A stretch of 64,000 bases of DNA, from contig NC_016457.1 of the NCBI RefSeq assembly GCF_000226115.1, positions 4,030,001 to 4,094,000 of the forward strand, written 5' to 3'. The notes below the pieces were generated by a model. It saw only the letters and a program-made list of their open reading frames with translations. It was not told where the DNA came from and searched no databases. The first letter of the stretch is position 1. Each line of letters starts with the position of its first letter. Source of the DNA: Thermothielavioides terrestris NRRL 8126. Its lineage: Eukaryota; Ascomycota; Sordariomycetes; Sordariales; Chaetomiaceae. A program made the position numbers and the translations under genes. Shown here in pieces: positions 53,598 to 64,000 of this stretch.

Positions 53598-56500
53598 TGT
53601 AGACAAACGGAAACGGAAACAGGATGTGACACAGGGACAGGCGGTAGTATCGTGAGAGAGGGGGCGAACAAGGTAAATGCCATCCAACGGAGGAAGCCGA
53701 GCGGCTTGGGCAGCAGGGAGGGAAAAGAGGGAGCTATCTCTCAAGAAGCCAAGGCATGGAAAAAGTAGACTGGCTTACATTTCGACCCGAGGCATGGAGA
53801 CCGGCCGCTTGAAGCGGGTGAAGAGTCGGCGGATCATTGGGAATCCAGTCGCAATGTTTCTTGTTGTCGGGATGTGGGAGGATGGTTATCGTATTGTAAG
53901 AAAGGTTGCGATGGAGGCCGAAGAATGAACCTTGTGAGTAAATGTCGAGCCGATCTTGCGAGTAAAAAGGGCACTGCCAGCTGGCCAACAAGAATTGGTT
54001 TCGGCCCCTTGGTACCGTCGAAAGAGCGATCAAATTTAGAGATGGCGTGGATGGAGAAGCAGGGTTTTTAGAGATGAAAAATGGATTGTGTGGGAAGATG
54101 CCTTGGCTGGAAGGAGTGACCAGGCGTGGATGGCCTCAGTTGCTCGAGTCTCTGGGGCTTAAGGCGGGCTAGGGCAGGAGACGGAAAATGTAGTCGGGTA
54201 TCCCAACCACTAACGACCAAGTCCAGCTAAGTGAATTATGTGTCAGTGAGATTGGCAGACGGAGGATGCATTGACCAAGGTGGGAATCGTCAACCAACAG
54301 CCCGTTTACAGCGTTCAACCTGCCTGGCTCATGCCGAGTGAGACTGAATAACTCTTTCTCTGGATGCAGGACAGAGCAACTGTTAATGGATGCCTCGTTG
54401 ACCTCCTCATGGGTTGCGAAACGAGAGCCACAGTTACGCCTCCAGAGATCCTGGAAATGCAAGTAAGAAAAAAGAATTGCCTAGGCGTGCCATATCCGAG
54501 AACGCTACACGTTATATGGTACAGGAAAGCCGACTCTCCTCTGGACTCTATGGCAGCTTACTATCTTTGTGGCCATAGATCGTGCTGATCCTCCCGAAAC
54601 TGAGCTGAAGAGATTGGTAGTCATCAACGTGCCAATACAGCCGGCAAGCGTCTTTGGTTGATGAGTTCAGAACTGAAGGAAGCGACTGGAGGGTTGTGGC
54701 ACGCACTGTGCCTAATGGCGGTAAGTCGGGACCAAGGAGGCAACTACAAAGACTCAAAATATGTGAAGCACGAACTTCTTGATGTCCCGGTCCAAAGGCC
54801 ACGGAGTCCAGCTCGGCCACGTTGAAGGAGAAGCAGCCAGGTTGCAGTCGAAGGCCGGCGACAGAGCTAAATCCTGCCGACTCGCATGACGCAGCGGTGC
54901 TAACGTTGCGTTCCCTCCAAGTTGACGCTCGGTATCTGTACACCCACCGAAACGGCTGTCCATCTCTGTGGGCAAGCAGACAGCCGGCCTGCCGACTGCG
55001 CTCGATGCTTGCAGTACCACGGAGTGGCGTTGTTTCAGCCTTTCTGAGGCACACGAAGAGTTATCCATGAGTTCATGAAGTTATGCCGCTGCCCGGTAGC
55101 TCCAGTGTATATCGTGTTATGCATCGGAGAATATTCCCTGGGCTAGGTTTGCAATTACTTCCCGCGTTCCAAGCCCGGCGCTCCCATGGAACGCCTCAAC
55201 TCAGTCAGTTAGCAGGTCTGTATCGAAGGCCCAGCCCCGGGGACGCCACACGAAGAACAGGTGTTGCTTGGCATGGCATAGTTTTATCAGGCTGACGCTG
55301 TTGCACGGGCCATGGAAACGCCCTCGTGCGTCCATGGCAAAAATTGGTGATCACGATGAGGTTGACCGCAATCGGCAGAGGTTCAAAGACCATGCCGTTT
55401 CTTGGCGAACCCGGAGCGGGCCGACGGTTGCGGTGACAAGCGATTTCCCAAGCAGGCAGCAACCGGCTTCTTATTGGTTCTTGGCTGGGACCCCATCCTT
55501 GTCCCTTGAAGCAGCCCCAGGGTGAGAGAACATCACGGTCTTGGCAGGGCTGTGCTGTGGGGTGCGGTGTGACAACAACATCCTAGTGTACCAAGCTACC
55601 AGGTACTGTGCAGGCATCCATCCGGCTCGTTCAACCCATGGACACTGCCAAAAGGAAAGAAAATATGAAACAATCATGGAAGCTGGCTGCTTTGATCGGC
55701 TTTGAGCTTTCAGGAAATCGTCCGTTTAGTGCTGCCAAGGCAGAGTAGAGTACTCGGCGCTGAGCCACGACAGTTCCACTGTTGATAGCAGGTAGCACTG
55801 CAGTTGAAGAAATAGGTGATCCGAACAAACACGGTTTCTGAACACACCATTTGCAAGTTCTTGGTCCTTGCATATCCGGAGCTCGCCTGACCTAGGCACT
55901 CCCCGGTATCTAACGGCGGACGGCGCAACAAGAATGGCCCGGCTTTCCCCAAGCAGGGGAGTTACTCTCGCGCCACACTGATAAAATCAAGCCTCAGAAC
56001 CGAAGTCTCTGCTTAGGACCTATCTCTGCCAATCATTCTAATGTGCATGACTTGAATGAGGTTGGAATCAAGCAAGGAATACCCACGCCCCCTGTCGTCC
56101 CTTCGAACGAAGCCGTGAAGCCTGCCACGTCTGATATTTCTGCGTTCGGTATCCCGCTTATGAGTGACCAATGCTGTGTGATTACACCCCATTCTTTTTT
56201 CCCACCAACCCGTTCCAGCTGGCAACTGCCGTTGAGGAGCCGCCTGCAGGGCCGTTGGAATGATAAGTAGTGGGCGATCTGGCACCAGCCCGAGTTTGGC
56301 GTGTCAACCCGGAATATTTTTCTGGGTCCGGACTTGCGAGGTCCGAGTTAAGAACATTTATGGTTGGTCTCTCGTGTCTCTGATCCAACAGTTTTCTTAT
56401 ATGGAGAAAGTTCGCCAGATGTAGCTAGTGATGTCCCGCAGTCCTCTTGACCCAGAACGACGGCGACGGAGGGAACTACCGACTGTCTAGCACTTGGTTG

Positions 56501-57428
56501 CTTTACAAGCTGACCTTGGCTGCCGAACTTCGAAACCATTGATACCTACAAGAAACAAGAAGCTGCAGCCTAACGGCCGAGACATCGTGTCGATGCCTCA
56601 ACAAAGAATGAAAAGAAATGAAAGGTAGTGCCAGGCTTGCCAACTCTCATGCCATTTTGCCACTTCAGGCGGCCAAAGTAAGAATTAGGCCACTTTCTGG
56701 ATGACTTGCCTTTCTTCTTCGAGTTTCCGGGCTGGGTCGGGCTGAACTGAAAACGGCTGGTGCAGGAAGGCGCGACCCAGGAGCCCGCGAAGAATTCCCG
56801 TACCTCTTCACGACTTTGAGACCTCGCCGAGCTATGGAAGCGAGAGCAACCGCAGGTGTCTCGCTCACTCCAGGCTTCGTCAAGAGTAGGATTTATCAGA
56901 CGGCGCTACCTTAGTTTTGTGTTTCTGCCTTCACATCGGCGGATTCCAAGGTGCCAAAACTTTGTTCTCGGCAATGCTCGCAGAAGATCTTCTCTGCTTT
57001 CGTCCAGTCGACCAAGCAGGAGGGCACAAGTGATTTTTTTTGTTTTCTCGACCAAACTTGTGCAATTTCAATTTTGAGCCTCACTTCCTGTTCCTTCAGG
57101 TGACAAGGAAGCTCGGTGAGAGAGCTCAATTCACGATTCTCGCGCACTTCTAATCGGCCACTCTGCCCTCACCGGCTTCCGTCTCGAGGGAATTTGATCG
57201 GCCCTCAAGATTCCCATCCTACCGCAATTCTTCTCAAACCTTACAAACTTCTTTCACGGCTACCGTCCCTTGTGGTTTAGTTAGCCCGTCCGAGCTCATC
57301 GCCTTCCATCTCGAAGGAGCTGGTCAACTCTCAAGATCTTTCTTCGGCTGCATTCCTCTCCGAGCCTTGACAACTTCCTCCACGGCTACCGAGCTCAATT
57401 GGCGCAACTGCTGTTGCAACTTGCCAAA
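53598..57428. other. Intergenic, 3.8 kb between divergent genes
   Basis: It lies upstream of both the permease and the 419-aa gene. I see no supported gene; frames are short and fortuitous. The proximal right end (57170-57400) contains a decayed tandem duplication that is probably the 5' UTR or promoter of the 419-aa gene. Confidence 0.55.
57178..57391 (+). repeat. Decayed tandem duplication upstream of the 419-aa gene
   Basis: Two diverged copies with about 126-bp spacing: the left ends TTCCGTCTCGAGGG (from 57178) and TTCCATCTCGAAGG (from 57304), and the same 11-mer CACGGCTACCG ending both (57255-57265 and 57381-57391), with CTCAAGAT and CTTNACAA blocks between. Several substitutions and a small indel separate the copies. 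Confidence 0.7.
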
Positions 57429-58737
57429 ATGTTTGAAGTCGATTGGTCCGATTATACCACCGAGCGCATTGGTCAGCGCCGAGCCAGGAAGGAAGCCGAA
57501 CGAGAGTTGAAGAAGAAGGAGGAAGACATTGGCAGCAGTTCCGGGACCTTATCTACGCGCACATCACGTTCGTCGGGCCAACAGCGTTTGAGCTTTGGAA
57601 GCTTAGGCAGGAAGACTCTCGCCAATGTTTTCAGGAGCGAGAAGCACGAAACGACCATACCAGAGTCGAGCGCGAGGGCTGCAGAATCAAAGCGTGGCTC
57701 GGGTGGCACACAAAAAATCGCAACGGAGTTGACCGAGAAGCCAGTAAGTAAACCATCGACGAGGCTGAGAAACACGCCTTCAAAAAGTCCACGACCCATC
57801 GCGACGAAAGCCACCGCTGGTGGCATGGCTGAAGGCTGGCGGGAGTCACCCGACCAATCATCGAAAGGTATTCACATCTTCCCTCGAGTGGTCCTCATGC
57901 ACTAAAATGAGATCAGAATCAATGCTGTCGAGAATGACATCGATGACTGTCTCCTCTCAAGCGTCTCAAGGGGGTGGCTCGATCACCGAAAGAGCATCTC
58001 CTACTACGACACTTGCCCAGGCCCTTGGCGAGGAAGGCCGTTTCGATACTAAAGGAGCAATGACAGCCTACGAGCATGGCGAAAACAATCCCTCAGCTTC
58101 TTCCAGAAGTGGTCGCCAACCGAGGACGACGGCCAGACCTGAGGCATCACGAACTCTGAGGCCACCCCCCCTCCCGTTCACGGCTCCTCTTGACAGCGAT
58201 GCGCTGGTGTTCGAGGCCATCGACGAATGGTTCGCCGCCTTACTTGGACCAAAGCGCCAGCTTCCTCAGCCGGATCCCGATGGGCCAATCCGCAGGGGCA
58301 ATGTTCTCCTGCCACCTAACTTCCATCGACCGGAGCCCGAAAGCCCGACCCGTCGCGTGGCAAAGAAGGACTTGGCGATTGCGCCTGGAGCTTCGCGGAT
58401 AAAGTTTCTGGCGGACAACCCAGACGATTGGCACCCGGTTCCCGGATGGAAAGACACCTCTTCCATGGTCACCGAGTATTCGGCTTCCACAGACCACAGG
58501 CTTGAGAAGTTGGATGAGGAGGAGGTGGTGGTGGGGTCGTTGACTGCCGACATGGACGCCATCCACGTCCAGGAGGGAGTGGTTAAGGAGACAAGCGTCT
58601 CCCAGAAAGATCATGATTCGGCGGCAAATCTGCCAGCGGACGGGATTGGAGAGGTTGCCATCCCGCCCGGTCAACCAGCAAAAAGGGGCAACGCGGGAAA
58701 GTTCGACCCGTCCATGGCGATATCTACCTGGATCTAG
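57429..58737 (+). CDS. Hypothetical 419-aa basic/Ser-rich protein
   Basis: Exons 57429..57867 and 57917..58737, with a 49-nt intron (GTATTC..ATCAG, CACTAAA-like branch point) that joins ..DQSSK-E-SMLSRMTSM.. in frame. Not recognised as a known family. The protein begins MFEVDWSDYTTERIGQRRAR. The first 40 residues include a charged helix (ARKEAERELKKKEED), then a Ser/Thr/Lys-rich disordered tract with short basic runs. The middle contains FEAIDEWFAALLGPKRQLPQPDP, and further on comes RVAKKDLAIAPGASRIKFLADNPDDWHPVPGW. The tail is acidic then Gly/Pro-rich. No signal peptide or membrane segment. The short intron and the lack of a known domain keep this below the enzyme calls, but the matching frames on both sides of the intron support a real gene. 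Confidence 0.65.
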
Positions 58738-58879
58738 GTTCCTCCCGCCGTCGGCGTTCCCGCACATGCCCAGCACCGTGCCTTGGGCTTCATCACTGGT
58801 CCAACAGCGGGCAAACATCAGACATCAGTCAGATAAGGAGAGAGTTAAAGATGATTACATGCGGAGTTTGCCCGGGGTA

Positions 58880-59175
58880 TCGGTCGGGAATGATTACAAT
58901 GGAAGAGGGTGTCGATATCAGTTTGCTTGTCCTGAACGAGGGACCATCAGCTAGTGAGATCTGAGCATCTGCGAACCATCGACCGGGAGCTGAGAAGGGC
59001 AATTTTTTTTTTCTTTGTGTGACGGACAAGGAGGGCGTTAAGGCGGAGCGCAGGAGGAATTTTTTTCCTGGGACATCGTCCGGGAATGACTATATGGGAA
59101 GATGGTGTCGATATCAGCTTGTTCGATCTGAGCATCTGCGAACCATCAATTGGGGATTGAGAATTGCTAGGTTTT
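58880..59175 (+). repeat. Decayed tandem duplication downstream of the 419-aa gene
   Basis: Two copies share GGTGTCGATATCAG (58908-58921 and 59104-59117) and an identical 23-base block beginning GATCTGAGCATCTGCG (58958-58980 and 59125-59147), as well as CGGGAATGA and a T-rich tract followed by GACGGA. Copy one carries about 29 extra bases between the two shared blocks. Confidence 0.85.
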
Positions 59176-60774
59176 GTTCTGTTTTTGTTTGACGGAGCAT
59201 GCCCATTGGCAGGGTCAGAAGGGGAACCAGCCAGATATTCGAAGGGCCAGCACTCTCCGTAACTTGGCCTGGAACCGCGTGCCGCGAGCAGGGACGAATC
59301 TGGTGTGACGTGCCAGGCCTCGGCTGTACCAGATGTCGAGTCACACGAGAAGCCTCGAGAGGTGGGCACGTCTCAACACCGTCGGTGAGCCTGTCTCCTG
59401 AGACGCGTGTCCTGCGGGAAGTCAGGGCCGTGTATCCACCCATCGATTTCCGCTCGGGGGCCACCCGCGACGTCTCGATGACTACTGTTGTTTCGGGGCG
59501 CGAAGAGTCTCTTTTCTCCTCCGCGGCCAGGGGGAGGGGGAAGAACAGGAGGATGAGGAGGAGGAAGAAAAGGAGAAGACGGAGAGAAGGACGGAGCTCG
59601 TCGTCAAGCGAAGCAAATGCAGTGGTCCAGTTGTCGCTACGCCTCATGACCGCGTCTCTTGGGAGTCTCGTGCTCTTCGTCACCTCGGAATGCAACGCTA
59701 GCAGGAGATGTGCGCTACCAACATGTCGGATGCAATTTCTGGCTCCGGTCATTCATTTCAGATTTGCTAAATTATACGGGCGCAATGCGTGAAGGTTGGC
59801 TCGTGCTTGTATTACAAGCATCCAAGTACCTAAGTAGGGAGCGCCGGGTAAGTCTGGAAGCTCTCTTTGTCTAGGCTTCTTCAACATGAACCAGACAGAC
59901 CTCGTTGGTATTGGCGACAATGATCTGGCTGGAAGACGGCAGCCGATTCTACCACACGTGGAAAACTGCCCACCCCACGGAGGACAACTTTCTTCGACGC
60001 ACACTGTTTCAGCGGTGAGAAGGGAGTTGCCAGTGCGCCATTGGGTTGCCCGGAGGATCAGCACAATATCATGATCTGAGGCACGCACAGGCCCCTTTTC
60101 GCGAGCAATTGGCATTGGCCCCCAACCGACGACTCTTCTGCAGCGTGCAGGAAGGAGCGCCAAGATGCAGGCGACTTGGAGAGTGATGGAACTAATGTAT
60201 ACTGCAGCAGCGTGATTCCGTAGTTAGCTCCTGCGCCAGCTTCCCCAGACGAGAAGCTAGCTCGCCTACGAGGCTGGTGACGGACTGCGTGCATTGCAGC
60301 GTGAGGACTACCTCGGAGAACATCATCTTACTAATGCTCAGCGAAGCACAGAATCCTCCACCAGCCCCGGTAAAAGGAGCAGTTGGAAACGGCCCAAGCT
60401 CGAGCTCACTCGTCTTCTGCATGTAACTGGTAATTACCTTGTGTAGCTACTTCACAATCCTTCCCAGAACTCGGTACCAGGCATGCAGCCAGCTACCGGG
60501 TGCGTATGACGACGACGAAACCACTGGGGGCCAGGTCTGGGATTGAGGCTAGTGTAGTGTACTGTGTAGTGTGAGCTTGGAGATCAAAGTGCCAGGTAGG
60601 TAAGGAAGTTGAAGATGAATTACACGAGCCAACTTCACCAGCCACCTCGGGGCGCGCCAGCCTAGGATCTTGGCGGTTGAGAGGCGTGTCGCTGCTCATA
60701 TGATGTAACTACACTAACAACCCCGCCGGCTTCTGCTACACTAGCTAACGTTGGCTGGTGACACTAACTACACT

Positions 60775-60817
60775 AGTGTACGCTAACTAACTACACTACC
60801 TTAGTGTAGCGTACACT
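60775..60817. repeat. Nested TAGTGTAG hairpin
   Basis: Outer arms AGTGTACGCTA (60775-60785) and TAGCGTACACT (60807-60817) are perfect inverted repeats. Inside them CTACACTA (60791-60798) and TAGTGTAG (60802-60809) form a second perfect stem around CCT. CACTAGTG overlaps the left edge. Together they can fold into an almost continuous stem. Confidence 0.88.
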
Positions 60818-61827
60818 TCACTTGTTACCTAGTTCTGACAAGCGGCTCATCAGCCGGCGGAGATCACAATTCGAGGCGGCCGGGGGCGACATCACGGCTT
60901 TGGGGGAGCCACCACGGCTTTTGCGTTACTGGGACTGACCGCGGTGTCGGCGAGGATGGACAAGGGAATTGTTCGCCCGCCCGCCGATCTAAGGATTGAA
61001 AATCCGGGTCTAACGTTAACGGTAAGTCAGGACCAGGCCCCCCCTTGCTAGTTACCTTGCCTGTTGAGGCCGCGAGGAACCAGGTTTCGGGCTCGGTGGA
61101 ACTCGGTTCCAGTGTTCTGCGCATGCTAAACGGCTTGGCCCCGCGCACGTCCCCTGACTCCCCTCTGCTGGCGTGGCACTGGACTCTTGGCCTGCTGAAA
61201 ACGGCGATGATGCCCGCCTGGGGTTGAACTTGGCCTGCAAGACGTGCCGGTGTGACGGGCAAGGCTTCGCATGGCATTGAAACAGATCCGCCGGGATGGT
61301 TTGTTTGGTCGCGTCAGTCTGCAGCGTTTCGAGGTCCGTGGACAATGGATCAGCTGACATGCGCTGCAACTAGTGTCGTGTACTGCGGTAGTCCCGGTCG
61401 GCAGCGACGTCCAAATTCGTCCAAACTGATCGTCTCGTTCGGTCGGTGGGTAACTAAGGTGGCTTGGGAGAGCTGAGAATTGAGGCTGGGATCGCCTTGT
61501 TGCGGAAGCTCAACGTCGAACGATGCTAAAGGAGGCAAACGGGCAAACGGGAGACGGCCTGGCCCATTCTTAGCTTAGAACGTTGGGTTTCCGAGAGTAC
61601 ACTATACGTACCTTACATGCACTATTGTGGGGAGGTACACAAGGCTCCGCTTGGAATCCATAGTTCCGCCGGTATCAAAGCATCGAAGTCGGGCCGTGGA
61701 ATCTGGGCCCTGCTTTGACAGACCCACGTCTTGTTTCAGTCTCATGTGAAAATTGCTGGCAACCAACTGCGATGGCTGGTCGTGCCAAGGGATGCCAAGG
61801 GATGCGGAGAACACAACCGACGTGAAC

Positions 61828-61868
61828 ACTACACCACACTATATGGACCTAGTGTAGTGTAGTGTAGT
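61828..61868. repeat. TAGTGTAG hairpin, shared arm with 36134
   Basis: The left arm ACTACACCACACTA (61828-61841) pairs with TAGTGTAGTGTAGT (61850-61863), one mismatch, 8-nt loop; the TAGTG array continues to 61868. The left-arm mismatch is the same C as in the 36134 copy. Confidence 0.85.
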
Positions 61869-63394
61869 CAGTTCAATTGAGATGCACAGTACATACACTA
61901 AGGGCGGGGTTGATGACCCCTGAACAGTCAGTGCCAAGTGAGGAAACTCAACAACTGCATATACATACATAGATTATGTAATCCGTAATGCGTCTGTCGT
62001 ACCATACCGTGGTGGTAGTAGGGCTGGACCGAAGGTGGCAGTGATATGCGGATTACGTTGCATCCAGATGGAGAATCCGAATGAGACATCTCCGGCAGGC
62101 ACCGTGAAATAGGAGGCCGGAGAGCGTCCAAACGAGGTCGGCGAACCTCACTAGCCTGCATGATTCGTACTGCAGGAACGCACAGGTTTACTGTGTACGG
62201 AGTACACTACCTGATGCCGGGCTCGTGGATTGGGTCTACCACAGGACGAAGACCCACGGACGCACCTTCGGCCGACTCAACAACTTTCTTCGTTTGGGAA
62301 GTCCTGATCTGTGAAGTAGTGGAACCCGGCCCCGTTTCAGAATCGACGGCGAGGCGCCGCCAGGTTCGGCAGTGCCAGCCGAGACACCGGCAGATATCGA
62401 TTTACTGCGGTAGTCCTGAGTAGTCAGCGTACTGCTGTGTAAGTGCTATCGTTCGCAGTCCCAATAGTTGAGAATCGTGTAGACAGCGGCCGAAACCGAG
62501 TCCAGTCGGGTTCCCAAGGTAAGAGACCCCCAGATCGCGGCATGTCAAGTCCGCATACCTCTCAGATATGAGGTCGCCACCGACGTCAACTCGACTGGGG
62601 TCCAAGCTTCGGCACGGGCGACGTTCGGAAGCGAGGTCCAGGATGCGCACATCCAAGGCCGTTTCGCAGCGAGGAGCAGACGGAGGAAGCCGCAGTCGAC
62701 AGGCATTGCACGGCGGACGCATCGACAATCTTGGTGATCTCATCGACGCTCAAATCCGCGCCAAGGTCGCTATTGCGCTAACGATGAGGGGAGATGTCGA
62801 TTGGCATTCGAACGTCAGTTAGTTTAGTGTAGTGCAGATCTGGTCCGAGCGCGGTCGCAGGCGCGGGGTAACGAAGAGGCCGCAGAAGGTTGAGGCCGCC
62901 ATGGAGAGCCGCCTGTCGTGTACCACAGTGTTGTTGAACACTAGCGCAGCGCGGCGATGAATGTTGACAGAACGGTGGGAAACCGCGCCCCCTTCCGGCA
63001 TATTGGCGGGGAAATTGAGTGGTGAGTGGAGCTTTTTTCCCACGTGGCTGGACCCGACCCCCTGACCGCCTCCCTTTCCTAACTGGGCTTTCTGCTTTCC
63101 CGTTTCCCCGATCAAACTTCATAGTGCGCCTCAAAAAGGGTTCGCGACATAACTACCTTGTGGCAGCATTTCTGGCAAAACTGTTCAGCTGTGTCCCTCT
63201 TGCAACGGAACGGATCCTCGACGAAAGCAGTGAGCCGGGTAAGTAGCCAGCGAAACACCCGGCATCCCGAAAACAGCAAGCATCACCAGTTGCCGCGGAC
63301 TTCCAACACGAGATGAAGCGCAGGCTATTCTTCAGACTTTCTCGCTTTGCGTCTGCCATCTTTTTCCCCTGCGGTGACCCAGTCTCACGTACCA

Positions 63395-63455
63395 CGGTAG
63401 TGTAGGTGGTGTAGTGTGCACAGACCTAGCGACGGCCTGCTACTCTACACTACCG
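63395..63455. repeat. TAGTGTAG inverted repeat, 11-bp arms
   Basis: CGGTAGTGTAG (63395-63405) and CTACACTACCG (63445-63455) are perfect inverted arms separated by 39 bp. Confidence 0.8.
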
Positions 63456-64000
63456 GGTATGTAAGGTACGCAGCATGTCCTCGGGGTATCGGCAGCAGAG
63501 ACGCGACATGTGCCTGAGTTGGTGTGAACCCCTCCTGCACGGAGAGCCGTGCGAGTGCCACCCTCCGTCGCGGCTCCGTCGCGGTGAGCGACATGGCGCG
63601 CAGGGGGATGTCGAGGTCGGCCCTTGCTTGTCAAGTCTGACTCGCATACACTATATACTGCGTAGGGTTCAAGCCAGGGGATCCATTGCCAAGTCGCCCA
63701 CGTCTGGGAAATGGCGAACGAAAGAATGGAGCCAATCCAACGATTCTGACCCCGCGATCAGCGCCGCCCATCATCGCCGATACTTGGGAGCTGACTTCCA
63801 ATCTCCGCAGATCTCCACAGCGAAAATAACGTTAACATGCAAGGCTTGCTTGGCACATTGCACTAGTATAGATCAGTCGTGTGGTGCACTTCGTACGAAT
63901 TGCACTTTATTGGCACGGTACACAGGAACCTATCCAACGAGTTCCTTTGTGTCTTTTCTTGCAACGTCAGGTGAGCTGGTGAGCTCAGAACAGAACGTGG

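Larger units (their letters stand above)
58738..64000. other. Gene-poor right end (5.3 kb)
   Basis: No protein gene is supported. Contents: a decayed duplication at 58880-59175, simple A/G-rich DNA at 59520-59600, a cluster of TAGTGTAG hairpins (60775-60817, 61828-61868, 63395-63455), a GCCAAGGGAT doublet (61784-61803), and scattered TACGGAGTA-type motifs. The rest shows nothing interpretable. Confidence 0.55.

Noticed and set aside
59114..59752. 212-codon minus-strand frame with a leucine-rich hydrophobic stretch
   Set aside because: The hydrophobic run comes from the AGGAGGA-rich simple sequence on the plus strand, and the frame overlaps the decayed duplication; no family resemblance.
1..64000. 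5S rRNA, complete tRNA genes, CRISPR arrays, polyketide or peptide synthase genes
   Set aside because: I looked for their typical signatures on both strands and found none that hold up.

Overview
The window looks like nuclear DNA of a filamentous ascomycete, most probably a Sordariomycete close to Sordariales/Chaetomiaceae. The reasons are: split genes with 49-170 nt introns (GT..AG, CTGAC/CTAAC-like branch points 15-30 nt before the acceptor), GC-rich coding sequence with disordered Pro/Ser/Gly/His tracts, fungus-restricted families (DUF6590, FRM2-type nitroreductase, AzgA purine permease), and intergenic DNA peppered with TACCTAGGTA, TACGGAGTA and TAGTGTAG motifs. The taxon is an inference from style, not from a database match.

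Layout. 1-31 kb is gene-rich: the 3' part of phosphatidylserine decarboxylase (psd1), an FRM2-like nitroreductase, a P450-reductase-like FAD/NADPH oxidoreductase without a flavodoxin domain, a six-exon DUF6590 protein, two long low-complexity hypothetical proteins (798 and 632 aa), the ERAD ubiquitin ligase HRD1, a carboxymuconolactone-decarboxylase/AhpD-like gene carrying an apparent 1-nt frameshift, a family-16 (NNT1/EFM7-like) methyltransferase and an 807-aa C2H2 zinc-finger protein. From about 30.7 to 45.7 kb I find no credible protein gene. This stretch instead holds a 398-bp MITE-like element with 32-bp terminal inverted repeats, several short TAGTGTAG hairpins, microrepeats and a degenerate tRNA-like relic.

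45.7-53.6 kb is a compact housekeeping block: fibrillarin (NOP1, 10 exons) and ribosomal protein uL22/RPL17 (4 exons) are transcribed divergently from a 551-bp spacer, followed by the proteasome-linked deubiquitinase UCH37 (3 exons) and an AzgA-type purine permease (9 exons). From 53.6 kb to the end only one further gene is supported, a 419-aa hypothetical protein at 57.4-58.7 kb. It is flanked on both sides by decayed local tandem duplications. The last 5 kb is again rich in TAGTGTAG hairpins.

The genes do not form an evident pathway cluster. Loose themes are ribosome biogenesis (NOP1/RPL17), ubiquitin-proteasome work (HRD1, UCH37) and redox enzymes (nitroreductase, FAD reductase, AhpD-like). 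I found no CRISPR, prophage, biosynthetic cluster, rRNA gene or intact transposase. The most unusual signals are the dispersed hairpin family in gene-poor DNA and the MITE-like element.
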